This document shows positions 34,145-47,100 of a stretch of 64,000 nt of DNA, in pieces (within the stretch, counting starts at the first letter, position 1; each line of letters starts with the position of its first letter). Under the pieces are notes generated by a model, which saw only the letters and a list, made by a program, of their open reading frames with translations, ran no database searches and had not been told where the DNA came from. The DNA is taken from assembly GCA_017591395.1 (NCBI GenBank), contig WEDG01004475.1, forward strand, positions 62,001 to 126,000, in the 5' to 3' direction. Source of the stretch: Schistocephalus solidus (lineage: Eukaryota > Platyhelminthes > Cestoda > Diphyllobothriidea > Diphyllobothriidae). The translations under genes were made by a program, and so were the position numbers.

Positions 34145-34484
34145 GAACAACCTTGATGCGGGTTTTGCTGGACGTTCATCCAAAAGTTCGCTGCGGACCA
34201 GAAACCCGCATACTTCCTCGAATCCTGCACCTTAGCACGCAGATTGTTGGCAAACCAGAGATGCTACGACTGGCGGACGCTGGAATCACCCGAGATACCA
34301 TTGATGCCGCCTTTTTGCAGTTTATACGAGCCATCATTTTTCGCAGTGGAACTCCAGCGGAAAGATACTGCGTCAAGGATCCCTTTCTTGACACTGTAAT
34401 GAACTTCCTTTTCGAAATCTTTCCCAACTCAAAATTCATCCTAATGATTCGTGATGGGCGTGCTGTGGCGCATTCTATAGTCAG
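34145..34484 (+). CDS. TPST: TPST, coding exon 2 of 5 (catalytic core)
   Basis: Acceptor AG at 34143-34144, donor GTAAGT at 34485. The exon supplies codon 64 (last two bases) to codon 177 (first two bases). It completes the PAPS loop (G64 TTLMR) and continues with the TPST hallmark LLDVHPKVRCGPETR. By alignment from memory to human TPST2, E83 corresponds to the catalytic base E99, and C80 and C139 to the conserved disulfide. K141 in YCVKDPF corresponds to K158. The segment FPNSKFILMIRDGRAVAHS (residues 156-174) is the 3'-phosphate-binding region. One difference is PETR where vertebrates have EETR; the catalytic glutamate is kept. The reading frame upstream of 34145 is open back to 34078, but the junction phase with exon 1 and the family alignment fix the exon start. 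Confidence 0.95.
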
Positions 34485-34569
34485 GTAAGTAAGTTAGCTT
34501 TACTTTTTTTGGCAAGCCACCTCACCAGAACTAACCTAACTGCGAACTAAGAGAAGTGGTACAAACCTG

Positions 34570-35105
34570 GTTGCCGTTTTTTAATTTTTTGGCGGTCCAA
34601 GGGCAACACATTATGAGGAATTAATCAAAAAAGTAGCAGAAATCTGACCGCGAGCATTAACTTAAAATGTGGACAAATGTGACAAACTGCGTACTTTTTT
34701 TCTGAGTTTTAAGTCTTAAATTTAATATGATGACAAGAATGACCATTTTTGAAACTTTAGGTCTAAGGTAATTGTAACGGTAAAACCAATTACGTCAACA
34801 AAAAATACCCCTCAGCATTAACCGTAGTATAGCCATCTTGACGTTTTTAATTTTTTAGCGGTCCAAGGGCAACACATTATGAGGAATTTATCAAAAAAGT
34901 AGCAGAAATCTGACCGTGAGCATTTACTTCAAATGTGGACAAATGTAAAAACTGCGTACATTTCTTTCTGAGTTTTAAGTCTTAAATTTAATATGTAGAC
35001 AAGAATGAGCATTTTTTCAAATTTAGGTCAAAGGTAATAGTAACAGGAAAACCACTTACGTCAACAAAAAATACCCCTCAGCATTAACCGCAGTAAAGCC
35101 ATCTT
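34570..35105. repeat. Tandem duplication, two 268-bp units
   Basis: Units 34570-34837 and 34838-35105 share TTAATTTTTT, GCGGTCCAAGGGCAACACAT, GTAGCAGAAATCTGACCG and AAAATACCCCTCAGCATTAA, at over 90% identity by eye with small indels. No coding potential. Located 86 bp inside intron 2. Confidence 0.9.
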
Positions 35106-35109
35106 GACC

Positions 35110-36830
35110 ACGATTGCTCTCTACTACCCAATATCTTTTACCAACATCTGAGAATACTTCTGGAAAGAACCAGCATGCTCAGAAATAAAACACATTATAA
35201 GGATCCATGGATGACCTAGGAAAAGAATGCAAGGTTTGCTAATAAAAGTAAAGAGGCAGGTTTCAGGAAGTGGTCGAGAAATACGATACAAGATCGGGCG
35301 TTAGGTTTAATTACATCTAGTTAATTTGTAAGCTAAAATTCCTGAAAATCTCCTGATCAAATATATCAATATTAAATTTTTGAATAAATTAAATAGTCGG
35401 ATAAAACACATTTAAACATTTTATTGTTCAAGAATGCTTTTATTGCATATTGCATGCTATATTAATGGGACGATCGAGCGATATATTAGAAGCTTTTTGA
35501 ATCTCACATGATTGCTAGTGTGAAATGATTTTCGCAAGTTTATAAATTTAGCTGACTGTGTTATTAGGGAGATGCGTAGCTCGTGTAAATTATTAGAATC
35601 ATTTTAGTAAAGCAAATAGTTATACAAATCAAGTAGTAAAACCCTTCAAACTATTGAAAACACCTGTGGGGTTAAATTAAAATCACCCTTGTATATTTAT
35701 CTCGTATTGAAATGTGCGTTACCGTAATGTAACAGATGCAAGGGAGATGTTTGTATTAATAGAGTTAATATCACATACGAAAGGTTATTAAAACCATTAT
35801 GGTGGAAAAGAGTAAGTTGACCGAATTTATGTACATTACTGACGTTAAGAATTTGTTTGAGAGGCGAAACAAAAGGTTAAATGGAGGAGGGTTCGCTAAT
35901 ACACGGAACAGGAAACGACCCAGGAAAAAAGTTGAGCTTATGCTTGAATTCCGAAAAGGTAACTGATTTCCGTAACCGTTCTCAACCCTCAAACCAAACC
36001 CTAAGCCTTAACTTACTCTTTAACCCTAACTGTTTCTGAAATGGCGCTTGGATTCTGCGTGCTCAGCTAAAGCTCTCCAACCGTTTTGCGTGCATCACTT
36101 TTATTCCATGTTTTGCTATTGATAGCTACTCGAACGTTATTTGGTTCTTTACCTTATTTGAACTGTCCAGATAGTCGACGTATTAAAATCTTTCATAAGT
36201 TCTTTGACTGTAGCTGACTTATGATTGGATGTTCGCACATGCATGCATCCACTCGCCATTTCCTGGCTTAAAATTGTCGCACCGCTCAGAAGGGCTAAAA
36301 GAAGCATGACAGATTACCGGCCACCTCGCCGACGCGATGCTTTCGCTTTACCATTGGACTCTTTTTCTGTGCTTCCAGCACAGATGTGCATTTCTAAGAG
36401 AACTCTTCCCCACCCCGTCTGATGGTCTCATTCCGCATCTCCGATCCTAGAGGGTGTGTGTGTCTGCAACGCCTCAAACAGTACTCATCCCCGTTAGTGG
36501 TCGGTGTGGAAATAAATAATTAACGAAACATCCAAAGAAGGGATATTCTCGACTGGGACTGTCATTGCTCACCAGCCAGCTCTGGTCCAATGTATAAGTA
36601 TTGTTCGGATGGGACATATCTCAGAGCACAGAGTAATAAGCAGAAGTCAGATTATATCGGATAAAACCGAAGATTCCCTCTTGCGTGCGCACTTAAAGGA
36701 AACGGACAGTAAAATAATTTCTTATTCGAAGCCTCTAGTAATAAGACATAAAAAGAGACTGAGTATAGGTAACAGCATTATTCTACGGTTTTCAGCTCAA
36801 TATGTCAACGACGAAAAGATTGCTGGTGCG
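35110..36830. other. Unassigned AT-rich intron 2 sequence
   Basis: No gene recognised. It includes a short CCCTAA-like patch (35985-36025). The GC-richer segment 36230-36480 may be part of a dispersed repeat, but I cannot name it. Confidence 0.4.
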
Positions 36831-36837
36831 GGTTGTA

Positions 36838-36862
36838 GGGGCGGGGGTGTGGGGGAAGGGGG
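36838..36862 (+). other. G-quadruplex motif
   Basis: Four runs of 4-5 G (36838-36841, 36843-36847, 36851-36855, 36858-36862) separated by loops of 1, 3 and 2 nt. This is the strongest canonical G4 pattern in an AT-rich window. It is on the transcribed gene's sense strand, so it would also exist in the TPST pre-mRNA. Confidence 0.85.
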
Positions 36863-39800
36863 AGGAAGGCAGCGGGTAGCCCGGCGTTTCCATTGCTCGT
36901 CACAGTTAGTACAGTATTCTGCTACCTAAGTTGACCCGCACGCACTTAGCCTACTTTGGATGATTCACATAGGCGCATGAAGTTGATTTCTTAATGCTGC
37001 CGTAAATGGATGTACCTCGACTTTTTTCTCTCTCCCGCCACACATCAATGACATGTTAAAATGAAATTTTTTTGCCTTATATTGCTATCTGACAAAAGCA
37101 TGCCCAAAATATGTTCTTTACCTATTTCAACTTCAAAGAACACGTAGGCTTTTTAATAAGATCAGCACAAGGCTCGAAAACAGAAGAATCCAACTGAATC
37201 CAGCCTTTACCTTAAAACAAGCTCGATATGAAACCGGTTTTATTAAGTCAATTTTAATACATTCGTAAGCAGTCACAGTGACGGGATGCATGCACACATT
37301 GATTCCCAGTACACACGAGGTTAGGCACATGAGTGTGGGTGAAAGGAAACTCTTACGGGGATGTACATTTTTAATTCCAATTCTGCCCTCTGTGGTTTCC
37401 AGCGGGCATAAGCGCTCGTGTCGATTCGACTGCCATCAGGGAAAAACTATTAAATTTACATAAGTGACCAGCATTTCTGATTCACTGGCTATGCCGATTT
37501 ACGTTGTAGACAATTCTCCTGCCATGAACTGCGGTCGCTTGAGGAAGAAAGATGAAGATAACTGCCGAGAATGGGCTATAAAATGCATTCGCCACTTAAC
37601 AAAACGGGTTAGATAACCATTTTTAATGAATTTTATTGAATACAGGGACGCAAAATGAGGAGCTTTAAATAATGTTGAATAGGTCTATGTAAGACGGTGT
37701 ATGGAAATGCAGGTGGACGTCTCGGTTGTGCGAAGGCCCTACGTGTATATTGTTCCAAGTAAGCTTCCCGGATGAACATCGTCCATACCGTCAAATGGAT
37801 GTACCACGATGTGCACAAAATTAACTACAAGTCTTCCTATGTTCATTTCTGACTAAAGAGGCGTTTACCAGGAACGTTTATGTGACCAAAATCCGGGAAC
37901 AAAGGAATAATCAGTGAGTAAAAAAGAACTGGTGGCAGTAGGATTTGAATGGATGGGGCTAAACGAAGAAAAGGAGAGTGCCTATCGTACGCTAAACCTA
38001 TCCATTGTTTTCGTTCTGGTTAGCATGCATTGTCGGGGTAATATGGTCTTATAGTAGTGTTTTTGCCCTGAATAGTGTGCAGATTAAGAGATCCGATGGT
38101 TTACCTTTCCCCGACCACTACGCGAGACTTAATGCTTAGCTGAGCCGACCAAATTTCATAGGGAAACTTGACGGGATTACGAATAAGGCCCCTTCTGCGC
38201 GACCTTTCAGTGTCAAAGTGAAACAGATGCATTTGAAACAACTGCAGCGTCTTAATAGTCACCGTACGAAATATTTTGTGACCCTGCTAACCCGGTAACG
38301 AGTGCTAACCCTTACGAGTGCAGTGGATAGAGTTTGAATTACGTTGGCATGCAGTACGATTAGATATTACACGCTGACCTATCCTTTATTCCGTGAGTTG
38401 TGTGGCATAGTATGCTCCTGCCAAGCGGTTATCTAACGTTAGCCGGAAAGGTTTTGTTACTTCTCGTGCATGAAAGGTGGCCGATAGACTAAGCATCTTG
38501 GTTAATGGCATCAAAGTCAAGATGAAATCACATGCAGAACTCACAGTAAGATTCGTTTTTTCTGAATTGACGGGTTCATTTTGGTTAAGATTTTCATCCT
38601 AATTTTTAATGAAGTTTTATTAGCAAATATATGCTTTTGGTAATCCGAAAAGCCTACCAGTATAAGCACAGGAAAAAAATGTGTTTCTCAGACTGCCTGC
38701 GACTAAGTAAGTTAGAGCATAATAATTAATATAACGCTTAACGCGGCGAACGTTTGCATCTTTTTCACAAACGCCACCTTTATACAGATGGGAGAAAAAG
38801 TTACGACTACCGTTGCAGGCTACATCGATGAACTCTTTTTCATTTGCTCCTTACATTTAGTCATTTGGGAAAAGAGTGTGTGCGAAGACATACGTTCTTG
38901 AATAAGTAGATGTTAAAATAGCTTTTCTTTTGATTCCTATTCTCGCACATCTATTTGACGCTTTTCACCAATTGAATGCCGAAAAGCCATTCAAGTTGTC
39001 TATGGAGCAATGTCACACTATTTTAATGACTTACGCTCACGAGTGCTAGCCTCAACGGAGGCAGTCAGTGTTCATGCTGCCAGTCCAAAACGTTTTGTCA
39101 GAAGATGGTTGTGCAAACACTTTACGTTCCATTGTTAACGCTGACTCCAGGGGGTAAGCAGATGTGCCCCAAACCCCGAAAGATAGTCGTGCGTAGTCAG
39201 TTTTTTAAATGCTTGAACAGCGTTCAATTCTCAACTTCACACCCTCCCCTTACATTAGTGACCAAAATCCGTTGACATTTTCACGCAGCCGCGTGGTTAC
39301 GAGGTGTGAAACGTACACCTGAAGCAGTAATAAACCCTATCCACAACATAATTTAATTTTTAATTTACAGTGAATGATCAAGCTCATAAAACTTTACCCG
39401 AAATTATCAAAGGTTTTTACTTAGGAAGGATGATCTTAGAAGGGTTGGCATGCTTGCAAAAATCGTAAGGCACTAAAGTAACTAGAAGATTGCGACTTGA
39501 AAATGCGATTTTGAAACTGTCTGTAGAAAGTGAGCTAGATAATAAATGACTACGTGAGTAGTATGCGGAGTTCACCTTGATTTTACAGGCCTCAATAAGT
39601 TAACATGTATCTTATAGAAAAAGGATCAAGAAATATCCTAGGTGAACTCACATTGACTCAGAAATACCTTGGGATTTTAGCTGCACAATAATTTCTATAG
39701 CATCCACGCCTAAGTATTTATTTCTAATTGAAACTGATTTCAGAATTTTGAGCAATATTTCATAGGATATTTCCGAGCCTTTATTACAGAAATGCCTTTG

Positions 39801-40780
39801 CCCCTTTGATGTTTTAAGCTCAAAATTGGCATGTTTGAGGAATTATTGTTCAGTGATGTGTGCTCATCCGCTCAACCTACCCCTATCCCACTTCTCTCAG
39901 CACTCATGCTCACAAAAGGCTGACTTTGTCATGCGGATAGCTCGGGGAACGAAGAGTGTGGCTAACCCTTGTGACACTGATAAATCCTGTTGACGTCTCA
40001 CACATTCATTATTTCGATGATTTTATAGCCTGATAATAAATTGACGAAAACATACGTTTGTCAGTTAACGTTTTACGTGTAAGAAAGGAATACTGGCAGA
40101 ATTGTCATTCTAGGATCTGTGTGTAATTCAGGAAGCAATTAAGTTACCACACATCGTTTCCGGACAACCATCAACGTGCTGTTAAACATCCGATGACCAC
40201 CCCCGTCTAGGTGAACTAGTCAGCCACGAAGATTTCACATGCGGTTAATACTGCCTAGGTTTGGAGGGTATACGCATTTCAAAGACAGTCTGGGCGCTTG
40301 ATTCAGTGTTCAGACTTAGGATTCCGAATTTTACAAGTACATCACACATGCTTTGCCATTAAAAACTAAAGGAGTGATCCATTAGTATTTACCAATTTTG
40401 AACTGTCAACGAAAGTCTATGTGCTGTTTGTACCTAGGAGAAGCGCAAAAATACCGACTGAATTTCAGGCCTTTGCAAAATACTGAATCTTTTTTATCGA
40501 GAGAAACATCTTAGAAATGCTGTTTGGTTAGAGAAACTCGAAATTTCTTTTAGCTCCTGAACCCAATTAAGCAAAATGCACTCGCGATATTCAGCCTTTT
40601 ATGATATGCCTAAAAATTATTTAAATTTAACTTTATTAAGCTAACCACGGAATTAAATATCACTTGACTGACCTTTGGGTAAAAGTTTATTTACTGTTGA
40701 AAGTAGTAAGTTGCGGAAAAACAGTAAATTTTTACGTTGCCAGCCAAAAAATCATAAGGGTATTTTTAGCAGAATATATT
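36863..40780. other. Unassigned intron 2 sequence
   Basis: Apart from FR1 arm copy E (39600-39765), no gene, RNA or repeat is recognised. All frames are short. Confidence 0.4.
39600..39765 (-). repeat. FR1 family, single-arm copy E (divergent)
   Basis: The reverse complement reads TATTGTGCAG, then ATCCCAAGGTATTTCTGAGT, resembling the arm consensus ATCGTGCAG..CCCAAGATATTTCAGTCA. The similarity fades beyond that. Low-confidence family member. Confidence 0.4.
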
Positions 40781-40789
40781 GCTGCCCCA

Positions 40790-41780
40790 TATAAGGCCTG
40801 ATTGCTGAAGTAGTCCTCCAACGGATAGAACGCTTGGTCTTCACCAAATATCCACCAAAGTTTTTGGCTCGTTATGTCGTTGACAATTTTGTCATTGTCA
40901 AAACATCTGACATCAAGCATGTCATAGAATTACTAAACTCGGTTGATCCAAATATAAAATTCACGACGGAAGCTGGAATAAACATCCAACTTTCTTTCCT
41001 CGATGTGCACTGGTGTGCAAATGGAAAACTACAAATTACAGTCTTCAGAAAAGCCACGAACACCAAGCAAATATTAAACTTCCATAACGATTACCCTCTG
41101 TCTCCTAAACCTACCTGCGTCTGAACTCTATTCCAAAGAGTTGGAACACATTGTAGTTGACGAAGGGCTGAACGACAGTATCCGCATGACCTATTCCGAG
41201 CTAATGGATACTCAAAAGTTTTTTATCAATGAAATTAGGCGCCGAGTGAGCAGACGACGGCCAAAAGAACAACAAACCAAAGTCTGGAGGGCCATTCCCG
41301 ACATAAAAGGAGTCTTCGAGGCAGTCTCTTGACTGTTACATCCCACCGGAGTAGGCCTAGCCCATCGACCTCATGAGACGATTCGTCGACGTTTTATGCA
41401 ACCGAAGGACAGACTGCCCCTACCAAATCCTCAGCAGTTGTCTACCGAATATGATGTAACGAAGGGGACTCCAACTAAGTCGGGTAAACTGGATGAAAAT
41501 AACAAACCTGCCTACATGAACACAAACTGGTGGCCCGGAGGCTAGACCCAAACTTACAGCTTGCAACTCATATTGACTAGACAAGCTTCACCTTTGAATT
41601 TCAGGGAGCGACAATCATAGGCCGAGGAACCTCAAAAGCCAAACGACTGACGCTTGAGATGCCAAATCTATCAACAAACAACCAGAACTTCCGAACTCTT
41701 TTAAAGTCCTGCATCATTATATGCGTAAGGACCAGCACAAGATGGTTACGCTGGAACTAAGGTAAATAAGCGAATATGGT
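40790..41780 (+). mobile_element. PLE fragment: RT end plus GIY-YIG endonuclease
   Basis: 40834-41124 encodes the RT palm and thumb: PPKFLARYVVDNFVIV (catalytic YVDD changed to YVVD), FTTEAGINIQLSFLDVHW and TVFRKATNTKQILNF. 41340-41450 has HETIRRRFMQPKDRLPLP, the RT-endonuclease linker, and 41517-41650 in another frame has HEHKLVARRLDPNLQLATHI, FEFQGATIIG and AKRLTLE of the endonuclease. The element is 5'-truncated. It belongs to a different PLE lineage from the 16-22 kb copies, judged by the endonuclease C-terminal words. Pseudogenic. Confidence 0.8.
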
Positions 41781-42922
41781 CCCGTGACGAACCCATCGGA
41801 AGAGAAAGCAAGCTTACAAACACCCTCGATCGATGTGGAGTTGCTCAACACCAGCGGCTCTCAAGCTGCACAAACTTCCACGCAGAGACCGAGGCAGCGA
41901 ATGCGAGAAAAAAAAATCGATCAGTCTAAGGCCGAAAAGTTTAGTCTGCCATTCAAAACACTGATCGATATTAGCAGAGAGACTTTGAAAATGGAAAGCT
42001 GGTGCAGCTTTCAGAAATGCCAGCGAAAATGTAAACGTATTTCTTTGCGAAATTTATACTTATCTGAATATATATCTATATATACTTCGAAAAATAAGAC
42101 ATTTTTAAAACTTATTTCAGTTACAAATTACAAGTGATTGCCGGTTAACAGAACAAAGAATATTAATTGGACATGTTATTTTGTGATTTGGGCTGGAAGA
42201 GATGGAATTTATTTAAATTCTTTTAAGACGTCTTTCTTGGTAAAAAGCATAACAATGGAGTTTCAAATTGCACAAACTTTAATTTTAAATTGAATCTGCT
42301 GCTCAGATGACAACTTGTGGAAATGAAAACGGCTATGCTAACAGATAATGGCACACTCTAAGGCACGATGAGAATAGTTGCCTCGGCTACAGACCCTGCT
42401 CATCCATATAACTTTAAAAATCTTTTGGTTTTATTCTGTATCCTAAATACTTTCCTATATGTAAATTGTGCGAAGAAAAACGAGTTTTAATTAATTAGTT
42501 GCTGGCTTAAGTCAGTTTTGGCAACATGGGATTCACCTGATGTCAAAAACGTTTAAACGCACAGTCGTCGAGGGCATTATAAATGACTATGGGCATTTCG
42601 GAAATAGGAAAGTGTTTACTGCAACAGTTAAAAGGAATGCGCCCTATCACAGCGAAACACTGAACTACGCAATATGCGCACTTTTGTGAAAAGTAGCGAA
42701 GTAATTTACCGACAGATTGTTGTCTTGATACGCCAGAATTGGATACTCACAAAAGCAACAAAAGCAAATGGATGTAGTAGCGAAAATAGTCCTTAATTAC
42801 AAAAGTCCACGAATAACCCGGTATAGATAACAGACAACACTAAATTATTCATTTTGTTGTTGGTAAAATGGGACTTTTTATCGATCGCATATTTGAGTTT
42901 CACCTAGGTTTCCCAATTTTTA

Positions 42923-43681
42923 AGTAAACAAAGAGTATTTAAAAAGCCAGAGAGCTTATGATTTTTGTCAAAATATTCATTCGACAAATCACACCACTTA
43001 GTAAAGAAATAAACACGGCTCAATATAATCATTTCAGAGGATTTATTGGGAGATAACCTAAAGCATAATCACCCCAAAATCTTCCTATTTCGTAAGGTAC
43101 TGCTGAATCCATTTTCAAAAGTGTGCTATGCCATTTAATAAGGAGTGCGTTTATTGAAGCTTCTCTGCAATAGGGAATTGAAATGAATCATATTAATCTA
43201 CCAGATCTCCAACGAATACAAGGTAAATCGAAAAGTTTAGTTTTGATTTTAAAGCCTTTGCCAGTTTTTTCATCGCTGAATTTCTACCATGATTACCACA
43301 CGCATTTTCACAAAATAGCATAACAATTTATGAGTAGATGCATCTGGGTGTACAAATCCATCTGTCTGATTAAGATCATCAGCGGAGCTTATTTTATCTC
43401 CATGTTGCTTTTTAAATTAACGCTTTACGAAATATAGAATGGTTCATTTTGTCTTACCAGGTTTTGTATAAAAAAGCTGGCTTTTAAAAACCATAAGTAA
43501 CACGCAAGTGATCGAAAATGGTCACCGAGACTGGCAATTCAGCAATAAAACCAGTGCCCCTTTTCAATGTTTCTTCTGAGGAGCGTTTTGTCCGAGATGA
43601 CAGTAGTTATTTCACTTATGCATTGTTGAAGAAAAAATTTAAATTTGCGGTGTGAAAAATAAGCTCATTGACTTTTTAAAT
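42923..43681. repeat. 759-bp duplication, copy 1 (complete)
   Basis: It starts AGTAAACAAAGAGTATTT and is followed directly by copy 2, which starts AGTAAACAAAGAGTGTTT. It contains an uninterrupted GATTAAGATCATCAGCGG at the site where copy 2 is split. A short frame (MVTETGNSAIKPVP from 43519) stops at FKFAV in this copy but reads on in copy 2. Confidence 0.92.
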
Positions 43682-44132
43682 AGTAAACAAAGAGTGTTTA
43701 AAAAGCCAGAGAGCTAATGATTTTTGTCAATATATTAATTCGACAAATCACACCACTTAGTAAAGAAATAAACACGGCTGAATATAATCATTTCAGAGGA
43801 TTCATTGGGAGATAACCTAAAACATAATCACCCCAAAATCTTCCTATTTCATAAGGTACTGCTGAATCCATTTTTAAAAGTGTGCTATGCCATTTAACAA
43901 GGAGTGCGTTTATTGAAGCTTCTCTGCAATAGGGAATTGAAATGAATCATATTAATCTACCAGATCTCCAACGAATACAAGGTAAATCGAGAAGTTTAGT
44001 TTTGATTTTAAAGCCTTTGCCAGTTTTTTCATCGCTGAATTTCTACCATGGTTACCACACGCATTTTCACAAAATAGCATAACAATTTATGAGTAGATGC
44101 ATCTGGGTGTACAAATCCATCTGTCTGATTAA
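43682..44132. repeat. 759-bp duplication, copy 2, left part (451 bp)
   Basis: It matches 42923-43373 at about 97% by eye and ends in GATTAA exactly where copy 1 continues GATTAAGATC. Confidence 0.92.
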
Positions 44133-47100
44133 AGGGTACGAGTAAACTATAAACGGTCAATCAAGCTGCCCATGGTGTATGACAGTAATTATTATTGATC
44201 GCTGTATGAAAACCGTGGAAGTCTAGAAAAGGAAACTGCGTGACCAAAGAGCAATTCCATGCTCCATCCGGAAAGAGGTTTTCGGGTTTTAGTTGAAGTT
44301 TCTTCTACTATGTAATAAAACCTTTCCACAGGAACACTTTATAATACTAGAAAAATTGACCATAACACATTCAACTTATACAATAAATGCCAGTTAACAT
44401 CCGATTTTTATGCGGTTAAGCTCATCCAGAGGGCAGCCAATTGAGAGTAATCACGGATAATTGCGGGCAGTATATATAATTATATAATTCAGACGAGTAG
44501 AGTAGATGAGAAAGAGAAGGTTTAGTTTGCAAATATGAGATGTGATGTGATTGAAAAGGCCAAAAAGGGGAAAATCACATATGGATGAGAGCCCAATTGG
44601 CTGCAAAATCTATCATTGAATCAACCTATTTATTTCACCATACCATCTCTGCATTTTTAAAATTTTCCAATTCACCTAACAGTTTCACGGTTTCTTCGAT
44701 GGACATTGTGAAAGTTTAATTTACTAAACGTGATTTATTCCCAACATTTTTTCACTGACGGATCTTATAGTGTTCTTATTCGATGAGCCTAAACGTGATA
44801 TAATTTGACCTTTTCGGGCAAGGAACATTGACTCGCTCCACGCAGTTGACGAGCATGCTTCAGTGGGTTGGCATTGCAAAATGCGGACTAAGTGCCCAGA
44901 GAAAGCTTACCAAGGTAGTTTACGAATGAAAACGGCTGAATACGATACGTTAATTAAGTGTGTGCTTTGATAAATGCTTTGAGACAGGATGAATGCCTAT
45001 CTGCTACACAGTACAACATTTCTCTGTTAAACAGACATAAAGCTGCATTGAAACCATTTACTCTGGTAAAGTATGCCTCCTCCACGAAGGAGAGCAAGGC
45101 TGTTTAAGTTCTTTTATTGCATCGGTTTTGCATCTTTAGCAGCATCTCCTGGGTATTTAAGTTAGCTTTAGTCTAATGCGGGTGGTACCGCTGTTAGCAC
45201 AGTCGAACTCACAAACAACGATTCTTCTTGCTTGTAATCAGCCTGCCCACGGACACCTTAGGATTGCGTGAGAGTCTCTTAATCCTCTTTTCATGAAAAA
45301 ATGTTGTTCTGACCCACACTCAGAAACCTTCTTCACCAAGAATTGATATTCTACAGCTGCTCAAAGATCGCGAGTGAGGTTTATTTACTGCCTAGTGCAA
45401 TGCGAATGAAAAAGGTTTAATGTCTTGGCTGGCCCACATGTCCTGCGTGGAGAAAAAGCACATAAAAACCTCTGACTGAACCTTTGCATACGAGGAGTAG
45501 CACGTAACTGCATTAGTTTAAACGCCATTTAAAAGCAATCTAGTGGTAGGCAACGGTACGTTGCAGTTATCCACTTAATCACAAAACCGCACAGCAAGGA
45601 ACATAAATGGTGGATTGATAACTTTGGAAGAGTTTAAAAGCACTGCTGTTTAAGGAGAAATCAAGGTTTCTACATTCAGGTATTTCCATTTAAATGACAA
45701 CTAGGACAAGACAAGAGGATTGATATACATTCGGCAATTATGAAACATAATGTGCCTAAACTGATGGCGTTAGCAGAAACTGTGAGAATCCTTGGTCGTT
45801 AGTTTGAGATTGCCATAATAGGTTGAAATTTCAATCACGTATGCGTGGGAGAAGTCTAGATAACTTGGAGACAATATTTATCCCTTCTGTACGAGACCAC
45901 CCATCGTGCGAACGTAGGCCAACCGACTTGAATAACGATCAAGCTCCCTGAAGGAAGACTTTACCATTCCCCTACAGGTTAAGCCAAATACAGTCAGCAA
46001 CCATGCCACGAAATTTTAGCAGACATTTCGAAATGTATTTTCGATTAGCACAGAGTTACATAGGTGTGATCTTGTTAAATTGTACAATGTAAAACAATCA
46101 CAAAATAGTCAAGAAATACTAAGCTTCTGGCTCGAACATTCATTCCATTTTGGCAGCCTGCAAGAAACTACCCCTGGAAAAAAAGGTCCTTGGTTAGTAA
46201 AAATTTCCACTACTGAATTGTGATGCGCTGGAACATTTTAATATATTTGATCAAAAACATGCATTAATGTATTCCTGCATGAAATTATATAAAAGTAAAT
46301 GCTGTTGCTATCGAATTTTATGTGTGCAAAAGTGTATTTTACGTTTTTAATATTCTTATATTGAGCTCTTTTAAGACTACGTAATTGTCATTCAAAGAGT
46401 ATCGTAAATGTCAGCCAATTAAGGCTTTTTATGAAATAGACGTTATATTTCAAATTGAAAATACCTTTAATAAGAAGTAAATATATTTAAATGCAACATA
46501 AGAAAAACTTTGAAGTGGAAGTGTGAAGAAATACGACTTGCACTAAAATGAGTGCAAGGAGTCTTTTTGCATCCTTTGTAAAATATGAATCTGAATTTAT
46601 TATGGTATCAAAATTGCTCTAGAAAATTAATATTCATTTATTGGTCATTTTTCATAAAAAAACGTTTTTCATGCAGCATAACGATTTTCTAAAACGTAGT
46701 TTCGTTGTGTGTTGGAAATATTTCAAATTATAATTCATGACCATCACTATTACAGGCCCACTTAAGTAACCCCTTCTTATCGAACACGAACTTCAAAATA
46801 AGGGTTTAGAGTTCATGAGAATGGTAACTGGCTTGAATGCACAGTATGCTGTCTTGCGTACTTTCCATTAGGGAACGGGTGGCTCTAATTGTATAAGAAA
46901 GTTAACAAATGAGATCACGAAAAGACCATCAAGACATTAGCTACACTTCTTTCAGGTTAAGAAAAGTCAGATAAATTTATCCGTAATTGTGTTTCGACTA
47001 AAGCCTTACTCGCCTAGGAAAAAACTTAGACGCATGTTTAACTCTGCTGAATAAAGCGATTCTTCGCTTTAGCATATTGTGGATTAAACGATGAACAGTT

